A program made the translations under genes and the position numbers. A DNA stretch of 64,000 bases from Lysobacter sp. Root916. Lineage in GTDB: Bacteria > Pseudomonadota > Gammaproteobacteria > Xanthomonadales > Xanthomonadaceae. Shown piece after piece: positions 20,097 through 28,135 of this stretch. The notes below the pieces were generated by a model. The model was given only the letters and a program-made list of their open reading frames with translations, made no database searches and was not told the origin of the DNA. Every line of letters starts with the position of its first letter. The first letter of the stretch is position 1. The stretch covers positions 240,599 to 304,598 of the forward strand of contig NZ_LMJF01000001.1 in assembly GCF_001429785.1 (NCBI RefSeq). Reading direction: 5' to 3'.

Positions 20097-20669
20097 ATGA
20101 GTGCCCACCGCAGCAATCGCGAACGCACCGATGCCACCCGCCTGGCCCTGCTCGAGGCCGCGCGCGGCCTGTTCGTGGAGCGGGGCTACGCGGACACCTC
20201 GACCCCGGACATCTGCGCGGCCGCCGGCATCACCCGCGGCGCGCTCTATCATCACTACGCCGATAAGCGCGATCTGTTCCGCCACGTGCTGGCGCGCGAG
20301 GCCGAGGCGGTGGCGGCCGACATCGAGGCCGCGGCGCCGACGCTCGCCGATCCGCGCGCGGCCCTGCTGGCCGGCAGCCAGGCCTACCTCGCCGCGATGG
20401 CGGTACCCGGCCGGACCCGCTTGCTGTTGATCGACGGCCCGGCGGTGCTGGGCCTGGCCGAACTGACCGCGCTCGACGACGCCCATGCCGCACGCAGCCT
20501 GCGCGAGGGATTGGCCGCGGCGATGCGGCGCGCTCCGTCGGAGATCGACGCGCTTGCGCGCTTGCTATCGGCCGCGTTCGATCGCGCGGCTTTGGAGATC
20601 GACGCCGGTGCGGATGCGCAGGCGATGCGCGCGGCGATGCAGGACTTGCTGACGCGCGCGATCGCCTGA
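20097..20669 (+). CDS. TetR/AcrR-family repressor
   Basis: The 190-aa protein has an N-terminal TetR helix-turn-helix: ALLEAARGLFVERGYADTST, then ICAAAGITRGALYHHYADKR. The C-terminal ligand-binding domain is helical and lacks recognisable motifs. ATG 20097 is chosen because it lies just after the second operator palindrome and starts MSAHRSNRERTDAT. Autorepression together with control of the divergent VOC gene is the simplest model. Confidence 0.9.
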   Translation: MSAHRSNRERTDATRLALLEAARGLFVERGYADTSTPDICAAAGITRGALYHHYADKRDLFRHVLAREAEAVAADIEAAAPTLADPRAALLAGSQAYLAAMAVPGRTRLLLIDGPAVLGLAELTALDDAHAARSLREGLAAAMRRAPSEIDALARLLSAAFDRAALEIDAGADAQAMRAAMQDLLTRAIA

Positions 20670-20677
20670 GCCTCCGT

Positions 20678-21016
20678 TCAAACCACGGCGAACGGCGTCG
20701 GCACGTAGGAGGCCAGGTCGGCACGGATGCCGAGCTCGCGCATGAACTGTGCGGGGTCGAAGCCGGTTTCTGCGTAGTGCTGCTGCATCGCGGCCTTGGC
20801 GGCGGCTACCGCATCCGCGCTTTCCCATTCGACCAGGGTCGCGATGTCGTACTCGCCGCTGGCGCCGATACGGCTCAGTACCAGGTTCTGTTTGCAGCCC
20901 GGCAGGGCGTCCAGGGCTTGCTGTGTGTAGCGCAGGCGTTCGATGAAGGCGGGCATCGCCGCGGCGGGCACGACGAAATGATCCAGGCGATAGACCGGGG
21001 AGGCGGGCAGGGACAT
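20678..21016 (-). CDS. Dimeric alpha/beta-barrel (ABM-like) monooxygenase-type protein
   Basis: The 112-aa protein looks like a single ferredoxin-like ABM/Dabb domain: YRLDHFVVPAAAMPAFIERL, then GEYDIATLVEWESADAVAAA with a conserved W-E-S. These small dimeric proteins include quinol monooxygenases and other cofactor-free oxidases. It converges on the TetR gene, ending 9 bp from its stop codon. Substrate unknown. Confidence 0.7.
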   Translation of the reverse strand: MSLPASPVYRLDHFVVPAAAMPAFIERLRYTQQALDALPGCKQNLVLSRIGASGEYDIATLVEWESADAVAAAKAAMQQHYAETGFDPAQFMRELGIRADLASYVPTPFAVV

Positions 21017-21139
21017 GCGCGATCCTTGAAGTGGGGTGTCGGCCGCGACGGCCGGGCAGGCGCGCAGTCTGCGACCTCAAGCGAAGTTGAGGTCAACAGG
21101 CGGTGCGTCGCAGCGGATGCGCGCTTGAGGATCTAGGCT

Positions 21140-21766
21140 GTGGCGATGGCGTTCCTGTCCACCGGCGATCCCGATGTCACCCACAGCGCCAGCGCGGGGC
21201 GTTGCTATCTGTACGTGCTGCCTTGCGCGTACGAGGACCTGCTCAAGCTGGGCTTCTCGCGCAGCCCGTTGCGCCGCTTGGGCGAGCTGCAGACGCGCTA
21301 CTACGAAACCTTCGATCTGGAGCGCGCGTTCCTGGTCGAAACCGAAACCGTGCGCGACGCGCGCGACCTCGAACTCAGCCTGCGGCATGCCCTGCGCGAA
21401 CACCAGGCGCCGGCGCCGCTGCTGATCCGGCGCGAGGCCGCCGGCCACACCGAGTGGCACCGCGGCGCCTACGCATCGCTGCGCGCGCAGGCCGATGCGC
21501 TGGGCGGGCGCGGCTATCGCGTGCATGCGCCTTTGCGCACATGGTTGGCGCAGGACCTGTTGGCGCATTCCGATGCGCTCTACGCCTGGGCCGCGAGCGT
21601 GTTGGACGCCCTGGGCGGCGATCCCGGGCAACTGGATGCGCCGGCCCTCGCGGGCTTGCGCGCCAAGGTGCTGGACACTCTGGACGCCTATCCGGCCTTG
21701 GATCTCGCCCTGGATGGACGCCTGCCCGAATCCTTGTACGACTGGCACCGCGCGCGCCGCGGCTGA
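21140..21766 (+). CDS. GIY-YIG-nuclease-like protein
   Basis: The 208-aa product starts with CYLYVLPCAYEDLLKLGFSR then RLGELQTRYYETFDLERAFL and DARDLELSLRHAL. The order YLYVL-KLGFS-R-L-E is that of GIY-YIG/T5orf172-type domains, where the first Tyr, an Arg and a Glu are catalytic. The exact GIY triplet is not conserved. The C-terminal half is helical and unassigned. The start is GTG 21140 or ATG 21146. It may be a nuclease or an inactive relative. Confidence 0.6.
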   Translation: MAMAFLSTGDPDVTHSASAGRCYLYVLPCAYEDLLKLGFSRSPLRRLGELQTRYYETFDLERAFLVETETVRDARDLELSLRHALREHQAPAPLLIRREAAGHTEWHRGAYASLRAQADALGGRGYRVHAPLRTWLAQDLLAHSDALYAWAASVLDALGGDPGQLDAPALAGLRAKVLDTLDAYPALDLALDGRLPESLYDWHRARRG

Positions 21767-21774
21767 GCGCGCGT

Positions 21775-23019
21775 CTAGGCTTGCTCGGACAACCGTGCGG
21801 CCTGCCGGCGCAGATAGTCGCGTTCCGGAATGCTGGCCGTGCGCACGGCCGCGCCGCGGTAGCAGGCGATCGCGGCCTCGCGCTCGCCGGCGCGTTCGTG
21901 CAGGTGCGCGCGCACCGCATCCAGGCGGTAGTGACCGGCCAGGCGCGGGTCGGCGTCGAGCTCGCGCAGCCGCGCCAGGCCGTATGCGGGGCCGTGGACC
22001 ATGGCGGCGGCGATGGCGTGGTTGAGCGCGACCATGGGGTTGTCCGACATCCGCTGCAACAAGCCGTACAAGGCCAGGATCTGCGCCCAGTCGGTGTCCT
22101 CGTAGCGTTGCGCTTCGTCGTGCACGGCCGCGATCGCCGCCTGCAGTTGATAAGGGCCGACCGCGCCGCGCGACAGGGTGCGGCTGATCAGCGCCACGCC
22201 CTCGGCGATCGCGCGCCGGTTCCAGCGCGTGCGGTCCTGCGCCTCCAGCGGTATCAGTTCGCCGTCGGGCCCGCTGCGGGCTTCGCGGCGCGCGTCGGTG
22301 AGCAGCATCAGCGCGAGCAGGCCCGCCGCTTCGCCGTCCTGCGGCAGGCCGCGTTGGACCTCGCGCGCGAGCCGGATCGCTTCCTGGGCCAGATCCTCGC
22401 GCTGCAGGCGCTCGCCGGCGCTGCTGACGTAGCCTTCGTTGAAGATCAGGTACAGCACGTGCAGCACGCTGGCCAGGCGTTCGCCGCGTTCGCGCGGATC
22501 GGGAATCTCGAACGGCACGCCGGAGTCGCGGATGCGCTGCTTGGCGCGGCTGATGCGCTGGGCCATGGTCGCCTCCGGTACCAGGAAGGCGTTGGCGATC
22601 TCGGCCGTGCTCAGGCCGCCGACCGCGCGCAGGGTCAAGGCGATCGCCGATGGTGGCGTCAGCGCGGGATGGCAGCACATGAACAACAGGATCAGCGCAT
22701 CGTCGTGGCCGACGTCGGCGGCGTCGGGCGCGGGCGCCAGCCATTCGTCGTCCGGCGTTTGCCGCAGCGCCTCGGCCTCGCGCCGTCGGCGCGCGAGTTC
22801 GCTGCGGATATGGTCGGTCATGCGCCGCGCCGCGACCTGGATCAACCAGGCGCGCGGATGCTCGGGCACGCCCTGCTGCGGCCATTGCGTGGCCGCGGCC
22901 AGCAGCGCCTCCTGCACCGCGTCCTCGGCCGCGGCGAAGTCGCCGTAGCGGCGCACCACCGCGCCTAGCACCTGCGGCGCGAGGCTGCGCAGCAGGTGTT
23001 CGGCGGGGGCGTTGGACAC
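21775..23019 (-). CDS. ECF42-type RNA polymerase sigma factor
   Basis: The 414-aa protein has sigma region 2 (RYGDFAAAEDAVQEALLAA, then HPRAWLIQVAARRMTD) and region 4 (LTLRAVGGLSTAEIANAFLV then MAQRISRAKQRI), followed by a ~200-residue C-terminal extension with EAQRYEDTDWAQILALYGLL and TPR-like helices. That extension, together with a DGPF/YCII gene next to it, defines the ECF42 group, which lacks a classical anti-sigma factor. GTG 23019, five bases after the YCII stop codon, is the likely start; the frame upstream overlaps the YCII gene. Confidence 0.88.
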   Translation of the reverse strand: MSNAPAEHLLRSLAPQVLGAVVRRYGDFAAAEDAVQEALLAAATQWPQQGVPEHPRAWLIQVAARRMTDHIRSELARRRREAEALRQTPDDEWLAPAPDAADVGHDDALILLFMCCHPALTPPSAIALTLRAVGGLSTAEIANAFLVPEATMAQRISRAKQRIRDSGVPFEIPDPRERGERLASVLHVLYLIFNEGYVSSAGERLQREDLAQEAIRLAREVQRGLPQDGEAAGLLALMLLTDARREARSGPDGELIPLEAQDRTRWNRRAIAEGVALISRTLSRGAVGPYQLQAAIAAVHDEAQRYEDTDWAQILALYGLLQRMSDNPMVALNHAIAAAMVHGPAYGLARLRELDADPRLAGHYRLDAVRAHLHERAGEREAAIACYRGAAVRTASIPERDYLRRQAARLSEQA

Positions 23020-23024
23020 GGGGT

Positions 23025-23429
23025 TTACGAGGCCTCGCACGCCGAATGGTCCATGACCTGGCGCACCTCGACCGGCAGGTTCAGCGCCGCGCCGCCGGGA
23101 CCGGGGCCGGCCGACCAGCGCGCGGCGATCTCGTAGGCGCGCTGGGCGCTGTCGACGTCGACGATCAGATAGCCGGCCAGGAATTCCTTGGACTCCGGGA
23201 ACGGGCCGTCGGTGACCGCCGGGCTGCCGTCGGCGCGCGCGTGCACCATCGTCGCCGCCTCCGGGCCGGTCAGGCCCTGGACCTGGACGAATTCGCCGGC
23301 TTCGACCAGATCGTGGTTCATGCGCCGCAGGTACTCCATATGCGTGTTCACGTCCTGCTCGGGCCACAGCTCCATCCGCGACACTTTCCAGTCTGCGTTC
23401 GGGAAGGTCATCATCAGCATGTACTTCAT
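23025..23429 (-). CDS. YCII/DGPF-domain protein
   Basis: The 134-aa protein starts MKYMLMMTFPNADW and contains the DGPF signature in VTDGPFPESKEFLAGYLIVD. DGPF proteins are the constant neighbours of ECF42 sigma factors and are thought to belong to their regulatory circuit; the mechanism is unknown. ATG 23429 is chosen over 23474 because the family begins MKYM. It is first in a two-gene operon with the sigma factor. Confidence 0.88.
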   Translation of the reverse strand: MKYMLMMTFPNADWKVSRMELWPEQDVNTHMEYLRRMNHDLVEAGEFVQVQGLTGPEAATMVHARADGSPAVTDGPFPESKEFLAGYLIVDVDSAQRAYEIAARWSAGPGPGGAALNLPVEVRQVMDHSACEAS

Positions 23430-23690
23430 GGCTAGGTTCCTGTCGTTGGCGGCGCCCGGAATGGGCGCTGGCATGAAGTAGTCGGAGCAGGGGGCGGCTG
23501 CTCTACATGCCGGCGAAAAATAATTTCGGCCATCTTAGGGGGCGGCCGGGTTGCGTTCACGTGGACCGTTCGGGGGCGTTACTAGGGATGGGGACTCAGG
23601 CCGGACCACGGCCGGCCCCACCGGCGCCGGCGCCTTGCGCAGGCGGCCGTTCCCGCTCCCACAGGCGGAGCTCAACGCGAGAGGTGCCAC

Positions 23691-23954
23691 ATGCCCGTAC
23701 TCGGCGCAGTAACGTTCACCCTGAAGTCCGGCAAAGTCTGCGGCCCGTACAACGCGACCCGCGAAGTCGCCGACAACTACGTCGACGTGACCAAGGGCGG
23801 CAAGGACTATCCGACGCCGCTGGATTTCAACAAGTTCAAGACCGTGGCCTCGCTCACGTTCAAGCCCGGCGTCGGCGGCGCCACCACCTGGACCAGTTGG
23901 ACTTACTTCAACAACGGCCAGTGGGCGGTGGACCGCTTCACCAACCTGGCCTGA
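23691..23954 (+). CDS. Small hypothetical protein (87 aa)
   Basis: The product starts MPVLGAVTFTLKSGKVCGPY and continues with SLTFKPGVGGATTWTSWTYF and NGQWAVDRFTNLA. It has alternating beta-type residues, no signal peptide, one Cys, and a Trp/Thr-rich centre (TTWTSWTYF). GAGAGGTG precedes the ATG, and codon use fits the genome. I do not recognise the family. It stands alone between the ECF42 operon and a HAD phosphatase gene. Confidence 0.6.
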   Translation: MPVLGAVTFTLKSGKVCGPYNATREVADNYVDVTKGGKDYPTPLDFNKFKTVASLTFKPGVGGATTWTSWTYFNNGQWAVDRFTNLA

Positions 23955-24031
23955 GCCGGTTCGATTCGCGCGCCGGCGCGGGCGCCGCCCGCTATGCTGC
24001 GGTTCCCTCATCGCAGGCGAACCGCAGCCGC

Positions 24032-24625
24032 ATGAATCTGGCGCTCTTCGATTTCGACGGCACCATCACCGATCGCGAACTGTTCGCCGATTTCGTCGCG
24101 CGCGCGGTGCCGCCGCAACGCTTGCGCCTGGGGCGCTGGCTGTTCGCGCCGATGGTGTTGGGCTACAAGCTCGGCCTGGTGTCGGGCAGCACGATCCGCG
24201 CGCGAGTGGCGCGGTTCGGCTTCCAGGGCTTGGACGCCGCGCAGGCCGAACAGGCTGGGCGCCGCTTCGCCGACGAAGTGCTGCCCGGCGCGATCCGGCC
24301 CGGTGCCCTGCAACGCATCGCCTGGCATCGCGAGCAGGGCGATACCGTGGTGGTGGTCTCCGGCGCCTTCGACCTGTATCTGCGCCCTTGGTGCGAACGT
24401 CACGGCCTGGACCTGCTCTGCTCCAGTCTGGAAGTCGAACACGGCGTACTGACCGGCCGCTACCGCGGCGCGCAATGCGTGGGTCCGGAAAAGCCGCGCT
24501 GCGTCGGCGAGCGCTACGACCTGTCGTCTTACGCGCAGATCTACGCTTACGGCGATACGCGCGAAGACCTGGACATGCTGGCGCTTGCGCATCGGCGCTG
24601 GTACCGCTGGCAGGAAATGGCCTGA
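24032..24625 (+). CDS. HAD-IB family phosphatase
   Basis: The 197-aa HAD enzyme has motif I FDFDGTITDRE (nucleophile Asp), motif II VVVSGAFDLYL, and motifs III/IV in GPEKPRCVGERY and YAYGDTREDLDML. Length and order match the SerB-like IB subfamily (phosphoserine, phosphoethanolamine or lysophosphatidic phosphatases). The start is ATG 24032; an in-frame stretch upstream overlaps the small gene and has no family similarity. The exact substrate cannot be read from the sequence. Confidence 0.85.
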   Translation: MNLALFDFDGTITDRELFADFVARAVPPQRLRLGRWLFAPMVLGYKLGLVSGSTIRARVARFGFQGLDAAQAEQAGRRFADEVLPGAIRPGALQRIAWHREQGDTVVVVSGAFDLYLRPWCERHGLDLLCSSLEVEHGVLTGRYRGAQCVGPEKPRCVGERYDLSSYAQIYAYGDTREDLDMLALAHRRWYRWQEMA

Positions 24626-24665
24626 GCGGCGGCGCCCCGGTCTTGCCGGGACGCCGCGCGGGCGC

Positions 24666-25640
24666 TCACACCGCATCCCACAAGCGCAGGGCTTCCTCGG
24701 CGACCACGTCCGGGCGTTCTTCCGGCCAGAACAGCTTGCTGCCCTCCAGGCGGCGGGTGCCCTGGTAGCGGCCGAAGCTGCGTTCCAGGTGCTCGGCGCC
24801 GGCCGGCGAGAAGATCGTGTCGCCCATACCCCAGACCACGCGCACCGGCGCGGTGCTGCGCTTGAGCGATGCGCCCACGCCTTCGAGCACGTTATGGTCC
24901 AGCGCGACCGCGTAGGCGTGCACGCGCGCCTTGCTCTGCGCCGAGGCCAGCAACGGCGAGAAGTAGGTGTCGATGGCTTCGTCGCTAGGGTTGGACGGAT
25001 CCAGGTAGCACATGCCGCCGATGCCCTCGGACGAGCGCGCCAGACGGTGGTCGGCATGCCAGGGCGCCAGCCACTGGTCGACGAACTTGCCTTCGCGCGA
25101 CAGCGCGATCACCGGCAGCATGGCCGCGGGCGGGCATTCGATCTCGGTGTCGCAGTTGGTCAGCAGCAGCGAACGCACGCGTTCGGGATGGCGCGCCAGC
25201 AGCAACTGCGCGACCGCGCCGCCGCTGTCGCTGGCGATCACGTCGGCGCGTTCGATCGACAGGCGATCCATCAACGCCAGCAGCATCTCGACCTGGGCGT
25301 CCGGGGCCACGCTCTGGCCGTCGGCGACTTCGGTATGGCCCAGGCCCATGAAGTCCGGCGCCACGCAGCGGCGGTAGGGCGCCAGGCGTTCGATCGCACC
25401 GCGCCATTGGAAGCTGTTGAGCGGAAAGCCGTGCAGGAACAGCGCGGCCGCGCCGCGGCCGCGTTCGACATAGGCGATGCGGCCGTGGCGGGTGCGCGCA
25501 TAGCGGCGCGCGGCCTTGAACGCGGCGGCGTTCAAGGGGCCGGTCGCGGCCGGCGCGGCCGCGGTCAGACCGACGCCGGTGGCGAGGGCGCCGGCGGCGA
25601 GTGCGCCGGTGGAGAGAGCGAGAAAGCGCCTGCGGTTCAT
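24666..25640 (-). CDS. Tat-exported alpha/beta hydrolase
   Basis: The 324-aa protein starts with a twin-arginine signal (NRRRFLALSTGALAAGALA). The body is an alpha/beta hydrolase: the oxyanion motif LFLHGFP, then PDFMGLGHTEV, and the nucleophile elbow VIASDSGGAVAQLL. The elbow aligns with the HDWGG elbow of epoxide hydrolases and haloalkane dehalogenases, where Asp is the nucleophile, although Ser could also be read as nucleophile. The frame continues far upstream antisense to the regulator gene, so ATG 25640 is chosen. It is divergent from an MmyB-like regulator across an operator cluster. Confidence 0.82.
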   Translation of the reverse strand: MNRRRFLALSTGALAAGALATGVGLTAAAPAATGPLNAAAFKAARRYARTRHGRIAYVERGRGAAALFLHGFPLNSFQWRGAIERLAPYRRCVAPDFMGLGHTEVADGQSVAPDAQVEMLLALMDRLSIERADVIASDSGGAVAQLLLARHPERVRSLLLTNCDTEIECPPAAMLPVIALSREGKFVDQWLAPWHADHRLARSSEGIGGMCYLDPSNPSDEAIDTYFSPLLASAQSKARVHAYAVALDHNVLEGVGASLKRSTAPVRVVWGMGDTIFSPAGAEHLERSFGRYQGTRRLEGSKLFWPEERPDVVAEEALRLWDAV

Positions 25641-25693
25641 GGGGTAGCTCCGTCGAAGGACCGTCCTTCGTTGGCGCAAATGATTGGTGCTGG

Positions 25694-25748
25694 AGGTCAT
25701 GCCCTCAATGTCGTCGCAGGTCATGCTTCCATGACCTGGCAGGTCATG
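25694..25748. promoter_or_regulatory. AGGTCATG operator cluster
   Basis: AGGTCATG occurs directly at 25694-25701, 25718-25725 and 25741-25748 (steps of 24 and 23 bp), and inverted (CATGACCT) at 25730-25737. The second copy and the inverted one form a perfect 8-4-8 palindrome (25718-25737). The cluster fills the 141-bp gap between the divergent hydrolase and MmyB-like regulator genes, so it is the likely binding site of that regulator. Confidence 0.8.
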
Positions 25749-25781
25749 GTTTTCGCTACCGGGCGTCGTAAGATGCAGGCG

Positions 25782-26618
25782 ATGGATACAGCCGTCGCAC
25801 GCCTCACCCCGTCCGCCGCGCCGACCCAGGTCGGCGCGCTGCTGCGCGAATGGCGCGCGGCGCGGCGCTTGAGTCAGTTGGACCTGGCCTTGGACGCGGG
25901 CCTGTCGGCGCGCCACCTCAGTTGCGTCGAGACCGGCAAGGCCCAGGCCAGCCGCGAGGTGATCGCACGGCTGGCCGATGCGCTGGAGATGCCGCTGCGC
26001 GAGCGCAATGCGCTGCTGGTCGCGGCCGGCTACGCGCCCAAGTACCCGGAGACCGCGCTCAACACGCCCGAGCTGTCGCAGGTACGGCGTGCGATCGAGT
26101 TCATCCTGGCCCAGCAGGAGCCTTACCCGGCCTTCGTGCTCAACCGGCGCTGGGACGTGCTGATGGCCAACGCCGCCGCGATGCGCGTGAACGCCTACGT
26201 GATGCGCGGCAAGCCCAGCGCGCACGCCAACATGATCCGGCAGTTTTTCGATCCCGAAGACCTGCGCCCGGCGGTGGCGAATTGGGAGGAGGTGGCCGGC
26301 GACCTGATCCGCCATCTGCACGACGAGGTCGCGGCCGCGCCCGGCGATGCCGCCGCGCGCGCCCTGTTGGACGAAGTGCTGGCCTATCCGGGCGTACCCG
26401 CGCGCTGGCGCCATCGCGACCTCGGTGCGACGCCGACGCCGCTGCTGACCACGGTGCTGCGCCGCGACGAACACCTGCTGCGGTTCTTCTCCACCATCAC
26501 CACTTTCGGCACGCCGCGCGACGTCACCATCGACGAGTTGCACATCGAGTGCTGCTTCCCGGTCGACGACGCCACCGCCGAGCTGTGCCGGGCGCTCGCG
26601 CGCGACGCGGGCGGCTAA
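25782..26618 (+). CDS. XRE/MmyB-like transcriptional regulator
   Basis: The 278-aa regulator has an N-terminal XRE helix-turn-helix (LLREWRAARRLSQLDLALDA, LSARHLSCVETGKAQASRE). A C-terminal MmyB-type ligand-binding domain follows, with PYPAFVLNRRWDVLMANAAA and MIRQFFDPEDLRPAVANWEE; MmyB-like domains are known to bind fatty-acid-like ligands. Starts at 25773 and 25782 are possible; the second (MDTAVARL) is chosen. It is divergent from the exported hydrolase, the usual layout for this family and its target. Confidence 0.9.
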   Translation: MDTAVARLTPSAAPTQVGALLREWRAARRLSQLDLALDAGLSARHLSCVETGKAQASREVIARLADALEMPLRERNALLVAAGYAPKYPETALNTPELSQVRRAIEFILAQQEPYPAFVLNRRWDVLMANAAAMRVNAYVMRGKPSAHANMIRQFFDPEDLRPAVANWEEVAGDLIRHLHDEVAAAPGDAAARALLDEVLAYPGVPARWRHRDLGATPTPLLTTVLRRDEHLLRFFSTITTFGTPRDVTIDELHIECCFPVDDATAELCRALARDAGG

Positions 26619-26629
26619 CGGAGCGGCGC

Positions 26630-27775
26630 GTGGATCGTACGGCGTCCCTGGGCGGCGAACTGCGCGATCCGATGGCGCCGCCGAGTTCGATCGGCAGTGC
26701 TTTGCAGGCCACGCCGATGTCGCCGTACTGGCTGCCGGTGCTGGTCGGCCTGCCCTTGATGGCATGCACCGTGCTGATGGCCTTGCCGGTATTCGGAAGC
26801 GAGCAGGCGATGTATTTCTGGGGCGCTTTCCTGCTCTGCAATCTGTTCTGGATGTGGCCGCTGACCACGATTCAGGACACGATGCGCCGCAGCGGCTCGG
26901 CCAAGTGGGCGATGGCGCTGGTGCTGCTGGTGGTCACGTACCTGATGTCGGTGGGCAACAACCTGGTCTGCGCTGCGATCTCGCGCGCGCGCGGCTGGCC
27001 GCCGGACTATCCACTGGACTGGAGCGTGCTGCTCACCGGCTGCGACATCTGCTGGCTGGTGATGATCGCCTACTGCATGGTGCATGCGGGCACGGCCTAT
27101 TACAGCGAGTTGCAGGAGACCAAGGCGCGCAACCGCCAGGCGCTGGCCTTGACCCGCGAGGCCGAGTTGCGCGCGCTGCGCTATCAGCTGCACCCGCATT
27201 TCCTGTTCAACACCCTCAACGCGATCTCCAGCCTGGTGGCCGAGGACCGCAGCGGCGACGCGCGTCAGATGATCGCGCGCCTGGCCGAGTTCCTGCGCGC
27301 CACCCTGGAAAGCGGCGACCGCCATGAGGTCGCGTTGGCCGAGGAGCTGGCGCTCACCGAGACCTATCTGGAGATCGAGCGCGCGCGCCTGGGCGCGCGC
27401 CTGCGCCTGCGTTGGAGCGTCGGCCCGGACACCCTGCGCGCGCGCGTGCCGGCGCTGCTGCTGCAGCCGCTGGTGGAGAACGCGATCCGCCACGGCATCG
27501 CCCCGCGCACCGTGCCGGGCCAGCTCGAGATCCGGATCGAGCGCGACGGCGACCGCCTGCACCTGCACGTGGGCAACGACGGCGCCGGCGAGACCCGGCC
27601 GTTCCAGTCCGGCCGTGGCGTCGCCCCGCTGGGGCTGCGCAACATCATCGAACGCCTGCGCGCGCTGTACCCGCAGGCGCATTCCTTCGCCGCCGGCGGA
27701 CGCGCCGACGGCGGCTACGAAGTGCGGCTGTCGCTGCCGTTCCGGGAAGCCGGGGCGGCCACCGTAGCCGGCTGA
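26630..27775 (+). CDS. LytS/AlgZ-type sensor histidine kinase (orphan copy)
   Basis: The 381-aa kinase has four membrane helices (about residues 30-150), a linker, the box LHPHFLFNTLNAISSLVAED, and an ATPase domain with PLVENAIRHGIAPR and LGLRNIIERLRALYP. It is very similar to the next gene (LytS copy at 28136) over the whole length, so the two are a tandem duplication. No response regulator follows directly; it may feed the regulator at 29284. GTG 26630 with GGAG upstream is preferred; ATG 26672 is the alternative. Confidence 0.85.
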   Translation: MDRTASLGGELRDPMAPPSSIGSALQATPMSPYWLPVLVGLPLMACTVLMALPVFGSEQAMYFWGAFLLCNLFWMWPLTTIQDTMRRSGSAKWAMALVLLVVTYLMSVGNNLVCAAISRARGWPPDYPLDWSVLLTGCDICWLVMIAYCMVHAGTAYYSELQETKARNRQALALTREAELRALRYQLHPHFLFNTLNAISSLVAEDRSGDARQMIARLAEFLRATLESGDRHEVALAEELALTETYLEIERARLGARLRLRWSVGPDTLRARVPALLLQPLVENAIRHGIAPRTVPGQLEIRIERDGDRLHLHVGNDGAGETRPFQSGRGVAPLGLRNIIERLRALYPQAHSFAAGGRADGGYEVRLSLPFREAGAATVAG

Positions 27776-28135
27776 ACGCGGCCCGCCGCAGTCGCGCCCA
27801 GGGCCGAGACGGGACGGCACCGGCGGCCGGCGCACCCGCGTTTCGTCCCGCCGCACGCGCCTACCGCTTCGTCGCAAGAGCGCGTGCGCACGCTGGCCGC
27901 GTGCCGCGCGCTGAGGCCCAATAGAGCCTCGCTCGAACCGGCATCGCCGTTCCGTCACGCGTCCACGGCGCGTCGGCGCCGTTTCGAGCGCCTATTGCGT
28001 TGCCAAGGACGGCGACTCTTTACTGCCGCTCCGCCGGCCTGCGCGCCGGCACACGAACGGCACATCGGGCTTGGTCGCGGGCGACATACGCTGGAGAATC
28101 GGCTTGCCGCTACGTAACGACCTGCCGAACCCGAC
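27776..28135. other. 360-bp spacer between paralogous kinases
   Basis: No gene, clear terminator or remnant of a response regulator is seen. The sequence is GC-rich in its first half and contains no direct repeat that explains the flanking duplication. The last ~100 bp probably carry the promoter of the 28136 operon. Confidence 0.5.
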
